In this document: in pieces, positions 28,418-38,325 of the stretch
Position numbering within the stretch: the stretch's first letter is position 1
Layout: each line of letters starts with the position of its first letter
Origin: Thiogranum sp.
GTDB taxonomy: Bacteria; Pseudomonadota; Gammaproteobacteria; DSM-19610
DNA length: 64,000 nt
Direction of reading: 5' to 3'
Assembly (NCBI GenBank): GCA_030148805.1
Contig: JASBSS010000007.1
Location: forward strand, 124,001 to 188,000
Program-made: the position numbers and the translations under genes
Notes under the pieces: model-generated
What the model was told of the DNA's origin: nothing
What the model saw: only the letters and a program-made list of their open reading frames with translations
The model's database searches: none

Positions 28418-28426
28418 ATCTGACCA
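28411..28426. promoter_or_regulatory. Operator-like palindrome over the -35 box
   Basis: TGGTCAAATCTGACCA is an inverted repeat with 6-bp arms and a 4-base spacer. It covers the -35 element of the operon promoter, so a bound protein would block polymerase. The regulator is not identified; the two HTH-receiver proteins of this window are candidates. Confidence 0.55.
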
Positions 28427-28544
28427 GACTAGAGTTCGTCGGCCAGGTCGTTGGGACACGCGCCCGAGATATTCCGCCCTCCGCCTCGCGTACGATCGGC
28501 AAGAACTCATGCTGTCAGAGATCTAGCGGCTGCCGATAAACTTA

Positions 28545-28572
28545 CGCCACCGGCGCCTGCGCTAGGGTGGCG
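28545..28572 (-). terminator. Candidate terminator after the HTH-receiver gene
   Basis: An inverted repeat CGCCACC ... GGTGGCG (7-bp arms) starts 9 nt beyond the stop at 28581. The T-run after it on the minus strand is poor, so it may only slow polymerase or protect the 3' end. Confidence 0.35.
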
Positions 28573-28580
28573 CTGGACGG

Positions 28581-29186
28581 CTATTTTTTACCCGACGCCG
28601 ACACCGGTATGGCGTCGATGTGTTCACGCACTATCACCTCAAGCACGTCGAAAGGAATCGGTTTTTGAAAAAGCCGCAGACCGGTGACCGGTGTGCCTCG
28701 AGCCCTTATTTCCTCCTCTGTCAACGCGCTGACAACCAGAATCAGGCATTTTTTCAGCTCAGGCATACCTTTCAGGGCTTTGATCATCTGAAATCCATCC
28801 ATCCCCGGCATCATCAAGTCGGTGATAACAACGTCGGGCAGGTACCGGCCTATCTGGATCAGGCCCTCGAACCCGTCCCTCGCGCACACCAGCTGGATGG
28901 GTAGTTCGCGCGCTGCAAACTGCGCCTGATAAAGCTTGAGCAGGCCCTCATCGTCCTCTACCACCACCGCCGTCACCCGGTCATCGGATGGGGACTCGTC
29001 AACTGCAGCATGTTGCTGATTCAACAAGTAATCCACGGAACGCCGGGTGATTCGTCGGTGCCCGCCGCCGGTTTTCCAGGCACGCAACAAGCCACTTTCG
29101 GTCCATAGCTGAACGGTGCTGAGCGCCACGCCCAGCAACTTCGCCGCCTCGCTGCTGGTCAGGAATTCGCTGTTTTTCGCTGTCAT
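28581..29186 (-). CDS. HTH (MerR/excisionase-like)-receiver response regulator, second copy
   Basis: This 201-residue protein has the same unusual order as the one at 11766-12359. The N-terminal helix-turn-helix (TSSEAAKLLGVALSTVQLWT, then TGGGHRRITRRSVDYLL) is followed by a receiver domain. The receiver has the acidic pair in VVVEDDEGLLKLY, the phospho-acceptor in VVITDLMMPGMDGFQMIK and the conserved Lys in LFQKPIPFD. It is the last gene of the chemotaxis operon, 41 nt after cheB. That suggests the che phosphorelay also has a transcriptional branch, with CheA or another kinase as the phospho-donor. Confidence 0.82.
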   Translation of the reverse strand: MTAKNSEFLTSSEAAKLLGVALSTVQLWTESGLLRAWKTGGGHRRITRRSVDYLLNQQHAAVDESPSDDRVTAVVVEDDEGLLKLYQAQFAARELPIQLVCARDGFEGLIQIGRYLPDVVITDLMMPGMDGFQMIKALKGMPELKKCLILVVSALTEEEIRARGTPVTGLRLFQKPIPFDVLEVIVREHIDAIPVSASGKK

Positions 29187-29227
29187 TTCTTCTACCCCCC
29201 TCTGGGAGCATCATAAGACAGGGATTC

Positions 29228-30307
29228 TCATCCTTCCAAGGCTTTATGGATTTTTCTCGCCACCGCGCGCAACGGGACGATGTCGTCCACGCAGCCGCGT
29301 GACACCGCCTCGCCCGGCATACCCCAAACGACACTGGTTTTCTCATCCTGCGCGATGGTATGGGCGCCAGCCTGTTTCATCTCCAGCATTCCTCTGGCGC
29401 CGTCATCGCCCATACCGGTCAAAATGACGCCTATCGCATTGGGGCCGATGTTCTGCGCCACGGAACGAAACATGACATCGACGCTAGGCCGGTGACGATT
29501 AACCGCCGGTCCGTCACTGAGCTTGCAGCGAAACCGTGCCCCATCGCGGACAACCAGAAGATGTCGGTTACCAGGCGCGATGTATACATGGCCCGGCACG
29601 ATCTGTTCACCATCCCTGGCCTCGCTGACAGTCATCGGCGAACAGCGGTTCATCCGCTCGGAGAACGGTTTACTGAATGCCTCCGGGATATGCTGTGTTA
29701 TTACCATAGCCGGGCTATCGGCTGGCATCACTTCGAGGACTTCCCGAATGGCCTCCGTACCACCGGTTGAAGCTCCTAAGGCGATAAGTTTGTCGGTCGT
29801 CCGGTAGTGCCTCGTCTTGATCGCCGGCAGGACAGCGTCGGCGCTCTGCCGCTCGCTTATGGTGGTCAACGCACGCACCCGCGCTTTGGCAGCCGCCCTA
29901 ACCTTGGCTATCACTTCATCAGCGTAATGACTAAAGGTGTGCGCAATGTCCACCGTAGGCTTGGCGATCACGTCGACAGCACCCAGCTCCAGAGCATCAA
30001 GCGTAATTTCGCTACCCTTCTGCGTCAGGGTAGATACCATCACCACCGGCATTGGGCGCAATCGCATCAGATTGCGTAAAAAGGTCACCCCGTCCATGCG
30101 TGGCATTTCCACATCCAGGGTCAGCACATCTGGCTTGAGCTGCTTTATCTTCTCACGCGCCACCAATGGGTCCTGGGCCGTACCCACAACCTGAATGTCA
30201 GGGTCCTGCTCGAGCATTTCCGTGAGCATAGAGCGGATCAACGCCGAGTCGTCCACCACCAGCACGCGGATTCTGTTGTTCTGCCTGGCTTGTGTCGATT
30301 GCAACAT
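29228..30307 (-). CDS. cheB: CheB, chemoreceptor glutamate methylesterase/glutamine deamidase
   Basis: CheB removes methyl groups from chemoreceptor glutamates and deamidates glutamines. It acts after phosphorylation by CheA. The receiver domain covers residues 12-130 ([14 protein letters not shown], Asp65 in [12 protein letters not shown]). The esterase domain from about residue 170 has the Ser-His-Asp triad in [21 protein letters not shown] and [11 protein letters not shown]. It lies in the order cheR-cheD-cheB. The receptor with a CheR/CheB-tether motif is encoded four genes upstream. Confidence 0.95.
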   Translation of the reverse strand: MLQSTQARQNNRIRVLVVDDSALIRSMLTEMLEQDPDIQVVGTAQDPLVAREKIKQLKPDVLTLDVEMPRMDGVTFLRNLMRLRPMPVVMVSTLTQKGSEITLDALELGAVDVIAKPTVDIAHTFSHYADEVIAKVRAAAKARVRALTTISERQSADAVLPAIKTRHYRTTDKLIALGASTGGTEAIREVLEVMPADSPAMVITQHIPEAFSKPFSERMNRCSPMTVSEARDGEQIVPGHVYIAPGNRHLLVVRDGARFRCKLSDGPAVNRHRPSVDVMFRSVAQNIGPNAIGVILTGMGDDGARGMLEMKQAGAHTIAQDEKTSVVWGMPGEAVSRGCVDDIVPLRAVARKIHKALEG

Positions 30308-30319
30308 ACAGTAGGTTTC

Positions 30320-30961
30320 CTAGAACAGCTCGATGACGCCTTCGATATGGGTATGTGTAATTTCCTGCTGGTAGGCCTGTTCCTGCTTGATGACCTCCTT
30401 ATTACCCATCTTCTTGACTCTCACTTTGCCCGAGGCCGGAAAATACACCACGCGTCGCGGCCAGGTGCCGCCCAAATCCTCGCCGCTGATGTCGAAACCC
30501 TCATTGTGCAGGTAATCCTTCACGAAACGAATATTCTTGCCGCCGATATCGGTGCTCATGTTCGCCAGTACGCGGCCGCCGCCGGTGAGCTTTACTTCGA
30601 GATTTTCGCGCCGACCTCCGGCCTTGATAATTTCGTTGATAAGCTGCTCCATGGCAAAAGAACCATAGCGCGCGGCCTCGGTCAGGTCACCAGCGTGTAC
30701 CTCGGAGTTCTTACCGGCTTCCGGCAACATAAAATGATTCATACCGCCGATGCCGAATATACGATCGCGGATACAGGCCGATACGCAGGAGCCCAATGAG
30801 GTAATCACCGCTTCGTCGGACCGGGTGACGTAAAATTCGCCCGGCAGTATTTTTGCCGCGAAGTGGCGCAGCGAGTTATCCCAGTAACGGCGGATATGCT
30901 CGAACCCCCTCAACGCCGAGGGCTGTATATGGCCTTCAGGCGCCTTGACCAAACCTCTCAT
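30320..30961 (-). CDS. cheD: CheD, chemoreceptor glutamine deamidase
   Basis: CheD deamidates receptor glutamines and in some species interacts with a CheC-type phosphatase. This 213-residue protein has the catalytic Cys in LGSCVSACIRD with a His in GGMNHFMLPEA. It also has the family's KLTGGGRVLANMSTDIGGKNIRFVKDYL block. No cheC or cheX gene is seen here. It is flanked closely by cheR (12 nt) and cheB (12 nt). Confidence 0.95.
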   Translation of the reverse strand: MRGLVKAPEGHIQPSALRGFEHIRRYWDNSLRHFAAKILPGEFYVTRSDEAVITSLGSCVSACIRDRIFGIGGMNHFMLPEAGKNSEVHAGDLTEAARYGSFAMEQLINEIIKAGGRRENLEVKLTGGGRVLANMSTDIGGKNIRFVKDYLHNEGFDISGEDLGGTWPRRVVYFPASGKVRVKKMGNKEVIKQEQAYQQEITHTHIEGVIELF

Positions 30962-30973
30962 CGTCGACCTCGC

Positions 30974-31840
30974 TCAGCCCAGCTTACGGTACATTGTTTG
31001 ACCGATCAGCTCGAAACGATCGGACAATTTATGCATGTTCTCAGAGTGCCCGATGAACAGATAGCCGCCGGTGTGTAGAATGTCGGCATAACGGTCGAAC
31101 AGTTTCCGCTGGGTCGCCTTATCGAAGTAGATCACCACGTTGCGGCAGAAAATCAAATCGAAACTGCCCGTCATGGGCCAATCCTGCATCAGATTGAGTT
31201 GCTTGAAAGTAATCAGTGACTGCAAGGCAGGATCGACCCGCACCTGTTCTCCCGCGCCCGCCCCAACCGAGTGGAACCACTTATCGGCGCGCCTGCGTGG
31301 CATGCCCTCAATCCGTTGCGCTGCATAGCGTCCGCGCCTGGCCGATTCAACCACATTGGAATCCAGATCCGTAGCCAGAATTTTCAGATCCCAGTTTTGC
31401 AGCGACGGCATCGTCTCCTTGACCGTCATGGCGATCGAATACGGCTCCTCTCCGGTGGAACACCCGGCCGACCAGAACCGGATGCGGCGATCGGCGACAT
31501 GTCGCCGCATGGTCTCCGGCAACACCGTTTTCGCCAGATAGTCAAAATGATGTGGCTCGCGGAAAAATGCCGTCAGATTGGTCGTCAGGGCGTTGATGAA
31601 CTGGACCAGTTCAGGCCCGGCATCCGGCGACTCCAGGTACTCCAGGTAAGTGGAAAAATCACAAAACCGATGGGCACGCAGCCGCCGTGAAAGCCGACCG
31701 TAAACCAGGTCCCGCTTGCCTTCGTTAAGCGAAATTCCAGCCTGCTCGTATAATTTTTTCCGCACCGACTGAAAATCGCGGTCGGTAAAATGGAATTCGC
31801 GCTCTCGGTCTGTTTCTGATTTGGCCAACATACGAATCAC
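30974..31840 (-). CDS. cheR: CheR, chemoreceptor methyltransferase
   Basis: CheR adds methyl groups from S-adenosylmethionine to receptor glutamates. The 288-residue protein has the N-terminal helical domain and the Rossmann domain with RIRFWSAGCSTGEEPYSIAMTV, ILATDLDSNVVESARRGRY and DLIFCRNVVIYFD. The frame opens with GTG at 31840 behind GGAAG; an in-frame ATG at 31831 is an alternative. It comes directly after the globin chemoreceptor, whose C-terminus carries a CheR-binding pentapeptide. Confidence 0.94.
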   Translation of the reverse strand: MIRMLAKSETDREREFHFTDRDFQSVRKKLYEQAGISLNEGKRDLVYGRLSRRLRAHRFCDFSTYLEYLESPDAGPELVQFINALTTNLTAFFREPHHFDYLAKTVLPETMRRHVADRRIRFWSAGCSTGEEPYSIAMTVKETMPSLQNWDLKILATDLDSNVVESARRGRYAAQRIEGMPRRRADKWFHSVGAGAGEQVRVDPALQSLITFKQLNLMQDWPMTGSFDLIFCRNVVIYFDKATQRKLFDRYADILHTGGYLFIGHSENMHKLSDRFELIGQTMYRKLG

Positions 31841-31984
31841 TGCTTCCCATGCGGGGTGTGGCCCCGGAAAATCACAACCGCCACGTTCGCAGATGCCTTG
31901 CCGCGGCGTCGCACGTGCCGATACAAAAGCCCGCAGCCGTAAGAAGCCAGGGCGGAGTACGACGTCCGCCCTGGGATACTCAGG

Positions 31985-34900
31985 TTAGAATTCCTGCCAT
32001 TCGTCCGCGTCGCCTTTGACTTCAGCGGCGCGCCGCTGCCGAGCCGGCCTGGCGGCCGGGGCCCGCGCGCCCGCCGCGACAGGAGCCGGCGCCGCACCGG
32101 CGGCCACTGGCTTGACCTGCCCTTCGTCCTCACCGACGTTGAAGAAGCCCATGAGACTCAACATGCCCTGCGCCTGTTCGTCCATCGACTCACTGGCCGC
32201 AGCTGCTTCTTCCACCAGCGCCGCATTCTGTTGGGTAACCTCGTCCAGTTGAGTCACGGCCTTGTTGACCTGATCGATACCGGCGGACTGTTCTTCGCTG
32301 GCGGCGGCGATCTCGGCGATGATATCGGACACCTTCTTGACCGAATTAACGATTTCCTCCAGCGTCTTACCCGATTCGTCCACCAAGCGACTACCTTCGT
32401 CAACTTTGTCGACGCTGTCCTTGATCAGGTTCTTGATTTCCTTGGCTGCGCCCGCGCTACGCTGGGCCAGGTTACGGACTTCGGCGGCCACAACCGCGAA
32501 ACCCCGACCCTGTTCCCCCGCGCGCGCCGCTTCCACGGCGGCATTCAGAGCCAACAGGTTGGTTTGGAAAGCAATCTCGTCGATCACGCCGATGATGTCG
32601 GCGATCTCTTTACTGGAGTCATTAATCGCCGCCATGGCCGAAACCGCCTTGCCGACCACGTCGCCGCCCTTCTCGGCCTGCTCGCGAGCCCCTGCGGCCA
32701 ATTGATTGGCCTGGCGGGCATTATCCGCGTTCTGACGTACGGTGCTGGTCATCTGTTCCATGCTGGATGCGGTTTCTTCCAGACTGGAGGCCATCTCCTC
32801 GGTACGCTGACTGAGGTCGGCGTTGCCGCGCGAGAGTTCACCGGCGGAACTGCCGATGCTGTCGGCGCTGTTACGGATGTCCGCGACGATCCGCCTTAAA
32901 TCGCTGATAGTCCCGTTGATGGAATCCTTCAACAAAGCGAAATCGCCGCTGTAATCGCCCTGCATAACCTCAGAAAGGTCTCCCCTGGACATCAGGTCCA
33001 TCATTCGGGTCGTCTCTTTGAGCACGGTCTCGACAGTCTGCTGCAATTGTTTTTCCGCAGAAATATCGGTGGCGTACTTCACCACCTTATAAGGTTTCTG
33101 GTTCAAGTCCAGGATCGGATTATAGGAAGCCTGAATCCAAACCTCTCTGCCACCTTTACCAATGCGTTTGTACTCTCCGGTATCGAATTCGGCCCGGTTG
33201 AGTTTCTCCCAGAACATCTTATATTCCGCCGACGCCGCGTAACCGGGTTCAGCAAACATACTGTGGTGCCTACCCTGAATCTCGTCCAGACTGTAACCCA
33301 TCGTGGCCAGGAAATTTTCATTGGCGTTGATAATCGTACCGTCCATATTGAATTCGATCACCGCCTGCGATTTACTGATGGCCGCGATCTGCCCTGAGTA
33401 ATCAGCGTTCAGCAATTTCTGTTCGGTCACCTCGCTTGCATATTTAACGACTTTGAAGGGCTTGCCATTGACATCGAGGATCGGGTTATAGGAGGCCTGT
33501 ATCCAGATTTCCCTCCCCCCCTTGGCGATGCGCTTGTACTCACCGGCGTCGAACTCTCCCCGGTTTAATTTTCCCCATAATTCCCGGTACTCGCTGGAGG
33601 CGGCGTAAGCGGCCGGGACAAATAGACTATGATGCTTACCCTTGATTTCCTCCAGCGAGTAACCCATGGTAGCAAGAAAATTCTCATTGGCATCGACAAT
33701 CGTACCGTCCATCTCGAATTCAATGACGGCTTGCGACTTGCTGATGGCGCTGATCTGGCCGCCGAAATCCAAGGCGTTACGCCGATCCTGGGTAACATCA
33801 GCCCACTCAAGATTGTTCCCCACGTAATTGCCCTCGGCGTCGAAAATTCCCGTGACATTCAAACTCACCGTGAGAGGACCCAGCTGAATGTCGGTCTCGT
33901 AGGGAAGGTTGGACGGGTCGGCGAGCAACTGGCGCTGGTGCGCCGGGTTCTTATGGAACACGTCGATACAGGTGCCTAGGAGCTTTTCTTCGTCCGCAGA
34001 AAACCCGGGATACAACTGTTTCAATATCTGTTCATGGGTTTTCAACAATTCGAGCGTAGACTGATTCACATAGGTGATTTTCAGATCGCGATCGATCATC
34101 ATCATCGCCGTTCGAGTACTGTGGATCGCTCCCTGCAGGCGCGCCACGTCATTTTCCTTGGCCCGTTGCCCGGTAACGTCCGACCACTCCAGGGTATTAC
34201 CGACGTATTCGCCTGCGTCATCTATAATGGCGGTGACGTTCAGCGAGAATTTCAACGGTCCGACGCTGATATCCGTTTGATAAGGCAAATTGGATGGATC
34301 GGAAAGCAGCTGACGCTGGTGGCGTGGATTGGAATGAAACTGATCGATACAGGAGCCAACCAGCTCATCCGCGTTGAACCCCGGGAATACCTCACGCAAC
34401 GTCGCCTCGTGTTTCTGCAACAGCGTCTGTGTCGCCGCATTAACGTAAGTGACGGTGAAATCCCTGTCCACCATCATGATGGCGGTCATCGCCCCCCCGA
34501 TGGCTCCGCGCAATCTGGCGAGTTCCGCCAAGGCGCTGTCTTCGACACCCTGCTGTACTACCTTTGTGTTCGTGACCATATCCGTCTCCATTGTTCCAGC
34601 TTTAATCATTACCGCAGTGACTTCAGTCAAAGTCTCGGTCCAAGCGTGTCGTACATCATCGGTCCAGGCATCTCCCGCAAACTCCGCCATCACATCCAGC
34701 AGGGTTGCGGACACCGCAGCATAATGTTCGACTTGCGTACCGTAGCCCCGGTGCCTGCGTCCCAAGTCCGTCAAAGCTTTCTCCAGCTTGTCCGGTCTGC
34801 GTAGACTATTGACCACCAATTTCAGGGCGGCCAGCAACTTCTTCCGCTGATCGTCCATATCCGAATCTTCAAACAGCGGTTTCACGGCGGGAAAGCGCGC

Positions 34901-35134
34901 GAACAACTCGTCGTAGAAGCGTGCAACCAGATCCTCTGACCGTGCAGAGAGCAGCGCAAAGGAATTTTCCAGCAGCGCGATTCGCGCCTCGGTCGCCGCC
35001 TGTTGCGGTGTATTTTTCGTATCCGACGCCCGCCTGGAACTCTTCTTTCTACGGTTCGTAGTGGTCCGTCTTTCCAGACCCTTGAGTTCCGGTGAATCCG
35101 TCCCCCGAGGTTTCTTGGCTGTTCGCGTAGTCAT
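31985..35134 (-). CDS. Soluble globin-PAS4 chemoreceptor (oxygen/redox sensing MCP)
   Basis: This is a 1049-residue receptor with no membrane segments. Residues about 48-180 form a globin domain with Tyr74 (B10) in [18 protein letters not shown], Gln96 (E7 position) and His128 as likely proximal heme ligand in GRRHRGYG. Four PAS domains follow, in two pairs of near-duplicates (about 205-325 with 330-450, and 455-570 with 575-695). A HAMP-like stretch and an MCP signalling domain ([20 protein letters not shown]) come next. A flexible Ala/Pro linker ends in EWQEF, a CheR/CheB tether of the xWxxF type. AGGAT lies just before the ATG. Aerotaxis or NO sensing is inferred from the globin. Confidence 0.9.
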   Translation of the reverse strand: MTTRTAKKPRGTDSPELKGLERRTTTNRRKKSSRRASDTKNTPQQAATEARIALLENSFALLSARSEDLVARFYDELFARFPAVKPLFEDSDMDDQRKKLLAALKLVVNSLRRPDKLEKALTDLGRRHRGYGTQVEHYAAVSATLLDVMAEFAGDAWTDDVRHAWTETLTEVTAVMIKAGTMETDMVTNTKVVQQGVEDSALAELARLRGAIGGAMTAIMMVDRDFTVTYVNAATQTLLQKHEATLREVFPGFNADELVGSCIDQFHSNPRHQRQLLSDPSNLPYQTDISVGPLKFSLNVTAIIDDAGEYVGNTLEWSDVTGQRAKENDVARLQGAIHSTRTAMMMIDRDLKITYVNQSTLELLKTHEQILKQLYPGFSADEEKLLGTCIDVFHKNPAHQRQLLADPSNLPYETDIQLGPLTVSLNVTGIFDAEGNYVGNNLEWADVTQDRRNALDFGGQISAISKSQAVIEFEMDGTIVDANENFLATMGYSLEEIKGKHHSLFVPAAYAASSEYRELWGKLNRGEFDAGEYKRIAKGGREIWIQASYNPILDVNGKPFKVVKYASEVTEQKLLNADYSGQIAAISKSQAVIEFNMDGTIINANENFLATMGYSLDEIQGRHHSMFAEPGYAASAEYKMFWEKLNRAEFDTGEYKRIGKGGREVWIQASYNPILDLNQKPYKVVKYATDISAEKQLQQTVETVLKETTRMMDLMSRGDLSEVMQGDYSGDFALLKDSINGTISDLRRIVADIRNSADSIGSSAGELSRGNADLSQRTEEMASSLEETASSMEQMTSTVRQNADNARQANQLAAGAREQAEKGGDVVGKAVSAMAAINDSSKEIADIIGVIDEIAFQTNLLALNAAVEAARAGEQGRGFAVVAAEVRNLAQRSAGAAKEIKNLIKDSVDKVDEGSRLVDESGKTLEEIVNSVKKVSDIIAEIAAASEEQSAGIDQVNKAVTQLDEVTQQNAALVEEAAAASESMDEQAQGMLSLMGFFNVGEDEGQVKPVAAGAAPAPVAAGARAPAARPARQRRAAEVKGDADEWQEF

Positions 35135-35317
35135 AATCTATCCTGCCCATGCCAGTCCGCTGAGTATCCATATAACGAGGGAATAAGCTTCCCCAGACCC
35201 TTTCCGTGCCGTACCATCCCCGCGATGACTCTTCTCGTCAATCCACGCTGGCTCACTCATCTGCGTCCCCTTCCAACATTTGCTTGAAGAACCCCGTGGT
35301 AGACATGCGAATTTCAT

Positions 35318-35842
35318 CTAATCCAGAGCGCCGTTTATATCAGCCAGCTCGCGGCTATTCAGCAGATGATCGATATCGAGCAGGATCACCATCTTCTCCT
35401 GAACCGTCGCAATGGAGCTTACGGATTCCGCCACCAACGAATTACCGTTACTCTGAATCTGTCTCAGATCCTCTTCCTGAATGTTGTACACGTCCGATAC
35501 CGCGTCGACCACGATTCCCATTATGCATTCGTTATCCTCGCCCCGGACGCGCAGCACGATGACGACCGTGGTAGGCCCGTATTCCAGTTTTTCCATACAA
35601 AACCGGCTACGCAGATCGACGATAGGCACGATGGCGCCACGTAGGTTGATAACCCCTTGCATATAGTCCGGGGTATTGGGGATAGGCGTTACTTTATCCC
35701 AGCCCTTGATTTCCTGGACGCGCAGGATGTCAACACCATATTCCTCGCCGGCCAGCATAAAGGTGAGGTACTGGTTATCATCAGTCATCCCGATTTGGGT
35801 GGTGGCAGTTATTACTTCCTGTTCTTCCTGTACTGCTTTCAT
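35318..35842 (-). CDS. cheW: CheW, chemotaxis coupling protein
   Basis: CheW links chemoreceptors to CheA. The single CheW domain has FMLAGEEYGVDILRVQEI, PIPNTPDYMQGVINLRGAIVPIVDLR and VVDAVSDVYNI. I chose the ATG at 35842 because GAGGTG lies about 6 bases upstream and it begins 10 nt after the cheA stop; the longer GTG form would overlap cheA. The protein is 174 residues long. Confidence 0.94.
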   Translation of the reverse strand: MKAVQEEQEVITATTQIGMTDDNQYLTFMLAGEEYGVDILRVQEIKGWDKVTPIPNTPDYMQGVINLRGAIVPIVDLRSRFCMEKLEYGPTTVVIVLRVRGEDNECIMGIVVDAVSDVYNIQEEDLRQIQSNGNSLVAESVSSIATVQEKMVILLDIDHLLNSRELADINGALD

Positions 35843-35852
35843 ACCGTTCACC

Positions 35853-37910
35853 TCATGCAGCGCGTTCACGATTCCGGGGCGGCTGAGAAGCCGGACCGCG
35901 GTTGCTCATACTGATCAAACCACCGACATCGAGAATCAACGCAACCATGCCGTCGCCGAGTATGGTGGCTCCGGACAAACCCGCTACGCGCCGGAAATTT
36001 GTCTCCAGACTCTTGATTACGACTTGCTGCTGCCCGAGCAGCTCGTCGACCAATATGCCGACTTTCCGACCGTCGTGCTCCACTATGACCAGGAGGGCGT
36101 CCTGCAAGCTGGTATTACTTGGCTGCAGGTCGAACAGCTCGTACAAGCGCACGATCGGTACATAGTCGTCGCGCAGCCGATACATCTCGACACTGCCCGC
36201 GATCGCGTTTACCTTGTTCACGTCTATCTGCAGGGATTCGACGATGGAGACTAAGGGTATGATGAATATCTCATCGCTGACTTTGAGCAGTTGTCCGTCG
36301 AGAATAGCCAGCGTGAGCGGCAAACGGATGGTGAACTTAGATCCCTGATCCCGTTCCGATCGGACTTCGATGCTACCCCCTAAATCCTTGATATTGCGGC
36401 GCACCACGTCCATCCCCACCCCACGCCCGGAAACGTCGCTGACCGTTTCCGCCGTTGAAAATCCCGGCTCGAATATCAACTGCAGCGTCTCCTCATGGGA
36501 CAGCGTTTCGCCCTCCCCGACCAGCCCACGCTGCCGCGCTTTGGAAAGTATTTTATCCGTCGGCAATCCGCCGCCGTCGTCGGAAATCTCGATAATGATA
36601 TGTCCGCCCTGATGATAGGCGTTCAGGTGTACGACACCGGTCTCGGGCTTTCCTTTGGCCGCGCGCTCGTCGGGCATCTCGATACCGTGATCGAGCGAGT
36701 TACGCACCAGATGTACGAGCGGATCACCGATCTTTTCCATCACTGTCTTATCCAGTTCCGTGCTTTCGCCGGAAATCTTTAGATCGATTTTCTTGCCCAG
36801 CTTGGCAGACAGATCGTGCACCAACCGCGGGAAGCGATTAAAAGAGAAGCTGATAGGCAACATGCGGATACGCATGACGCTTTCCTGAAGATCACGGGTG
36901 TTACGTTCCAATTGGCTGAGCCCATCGCGTAGCTTTTCGATCATGCCGGAATCGAACTCTTCGACTTCGGTACCGAATTGCCCCAGCATGGACTGGGTGA
37001 TCACCAGCTCACCCACCATATTGATAATCTCGTCAATTTTATTAATGCTGACGCGGATTGAAGTATCGGCCGCGGCCGTGGTTCGACGATCCGTCTTGCG
37101 CCGATCGTCACCGGAACGGCGATCCTCATCGGACCCACCTGCCAGCGGTGCCGCGGCGGGCGCCTTCGGCGTGTCGGCCGACTGCGGCAGCGGGCTTTCT
37201 TGTCTGGCACCGAGCGCCTCGACAACCAGGTCGCAGTCGCCATCGACCCATTCGAAAATCTCGTCGATCTGCTCACGGGAAATGTCGCCGGAAAGGGTAA
37301 TGGTCCAGGCCAAATAACAGGTTTCTGCATCGTAGACCTCAGCGCGCGGTACCGCCGAGGTATCCACTTCCACCGTCATCTCGCCCAAGGCGGCGAGTTC
37401 ACGGAACATGCGTACCGGGTCATTTCCCGTTTTCAGCAGATCCGGATAAGGGCGGAATTGGATACGCCAGGCACTCCGGCTGTCGGCCTCCGTCTGTGAT
37501 GAAACTGGTGATCGCCCGACCTCGCCATCGAGCAGGCCTTCCAATTGCGCCTGCATGGTCGCCGCGCGATCGGGGTCGAACTCTCTGCCGTCGCGTGCGG
37601 CCTCCAACATGTCGCGCAATACATCGCCGGACTGCAATAACAGGGTCAGCGCCGGTTTGCTGACGCTGCGTTCGCCCTCGCGCATTTCATCCAGCAGGGT
37701 TTCCATCACATGGGTAAAACTGGCGATGGCGGTGAACCCGAAGGTCCCACTCCCCCCCTTGATGGAATGTGCCGCGCGGAAGATCAGATGGATCAGCTCA
37801 GGATCGTCGGAACCTTGGCTCAGACCCAGCAACGCGGATTCCATGAGGTCAAGCCCCTCGAAACTTTCTTCAAAGAAGACCTGGTGGAACTGGCTGATGT
37901 CGATACTCAT
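35853..37910 (-). CDS. cheA: CheA, chemotaxis histidine kinase
   Basis: This is a 685-residue CheA. The HPt domain carries His48 in RAAHSIKGGSGTFGF. A middle section includes a P2-like region and an acidic/basic linker (SDEDRRSGDDRRKTDRRTT). The dimerisation domain (INMVGELVITQSMLG), the ATPase domain (LVHLVRNSLDHGIEMPDERAAKG, SDDGGGLPTDKI, SGRGVGMDVVRRNI) and the C-terminal CheW-like regulatory domain complete it. It phosphorylates CheY and CheB. The cheY gene ends 5 nt upstream. Confidence 0.95.
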   Translation of the reverse strand: MSIDISQFHQVFFEESFEGLDLMESALLGLSQGSDDPELIHLIFRAAHSIKGGSGTFGFTAIASFTHVMETLLDEMREGERSVSKPALTLLLQSGDVLRDMLEAARDGREFDPDRAATMQAQLEGLLDGEVGRSPVSSQTEADSRSAWRIQFRPYPDLLKTGNDPVRMFRELAALGEMTVEVDTSAVPRAEVYDAETCYLAWTITLSGDISREQIDEIFEWVDGDCDLVVEALGARQESPLPQSADTPKAPAAAPLAGGSDEDRRSGDDRRKTDRRTTAAADTSIRVSINKIDEIINMVGELVITQSMLGQFGTEVEEFDSGMIEKLRDGLSQLERNTRDLQESVMRIRMLPISFSFNRFPRLVHDLSAKLGKKIDLKISGESTELDKTVMEKIGDPLVHLVRNSLDHGIEMPDERAAKGKPETGVVHLNAYHQGGHIIIEISDDGGGLPTDKILSKARQRGLVGEGETLSHEETLQLIFEPGFSTAETVSDVSGRGVGMDVVRRNIKDLGGSIEVRSERDQGSKFTIRLPLTLAILDGQLLKVSDEIFIIPLVSIVESLQIDVNKVNAIAGSVEMYRLRDDYVPIVRLYELFDLQPSNTSLQDALLVIVEHDGRKVGILVDELLGQQQVVIKSLETNFRRVAGLSGATILGDGMVALILDVGGLISMSNRGPASQPPRNRERAA

Positions 37911-37915
37911 CGCGC

Positions 37916-38278
37916 TTACCCTAGCACTCGTTTGACCGTCGCCAGCAGCTGATCGGGATTGAACGGTTTAACAATCCATCCCGTGGCGCCGGCCGATTTG
38001 CCTTCCTGCTTTTTGTCCGCGCTGGACTCGGTGGTCAGCATCAGCAATGGAGTAAACTTGTACGCGGGAAGCGTTCGGAGTTGCTTGATCAGCGTGATAC
38101 CGTCCATCTTCGGCATGTTGACGTCGGATATGACCAGACTGAATTTAGCCTTTTTGGCCAGCTCCAATGCCTGTGCGCCATCCGCCGCCTCGGTGACTTC
38201 ATGACCCGCCTGCTTGAGCGTGAAACTCACCATCTGGCGCATTGAATTGGAGTCATCGACTGCCAGTATTGTTGCCAT
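37916..38278 (-). CDS. cheY: CheY, chemotaxis response regulator
   Basis: This is a 120-residue single receiver domain. It has ILAVDDSNSMRQMVSFTL, phospho-acceptor Asp52 in VISDVNMPKMDG, Thr in MLTTESS and Lys in WIVKPFNPDQL. The ATG at 38278 has GGAC 5 bases upstream; a TTG three codons earlier is less likely. It is the direct output of the downstream cheA, presumably acting on the flagellar switch (no flagellar genes are in the window). Confidence 0.93.
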   Translation of the reverse strand: MATILAVDDSNSMRQMVSFTLKQAGHEVTEAADGAQALELAKKAKFSLVISDVNMPKMDGITLIKQLRTLPAYKFTPLLMLTTESSADKKQEGKSAGATGWIVKPFNPDQLLATVKRVLG

Positions 38279-38325
38279 ATCGTCCAACCCTCACTCAAAA
38301 CAATCCAAAATTCGATCCTTGAGCC

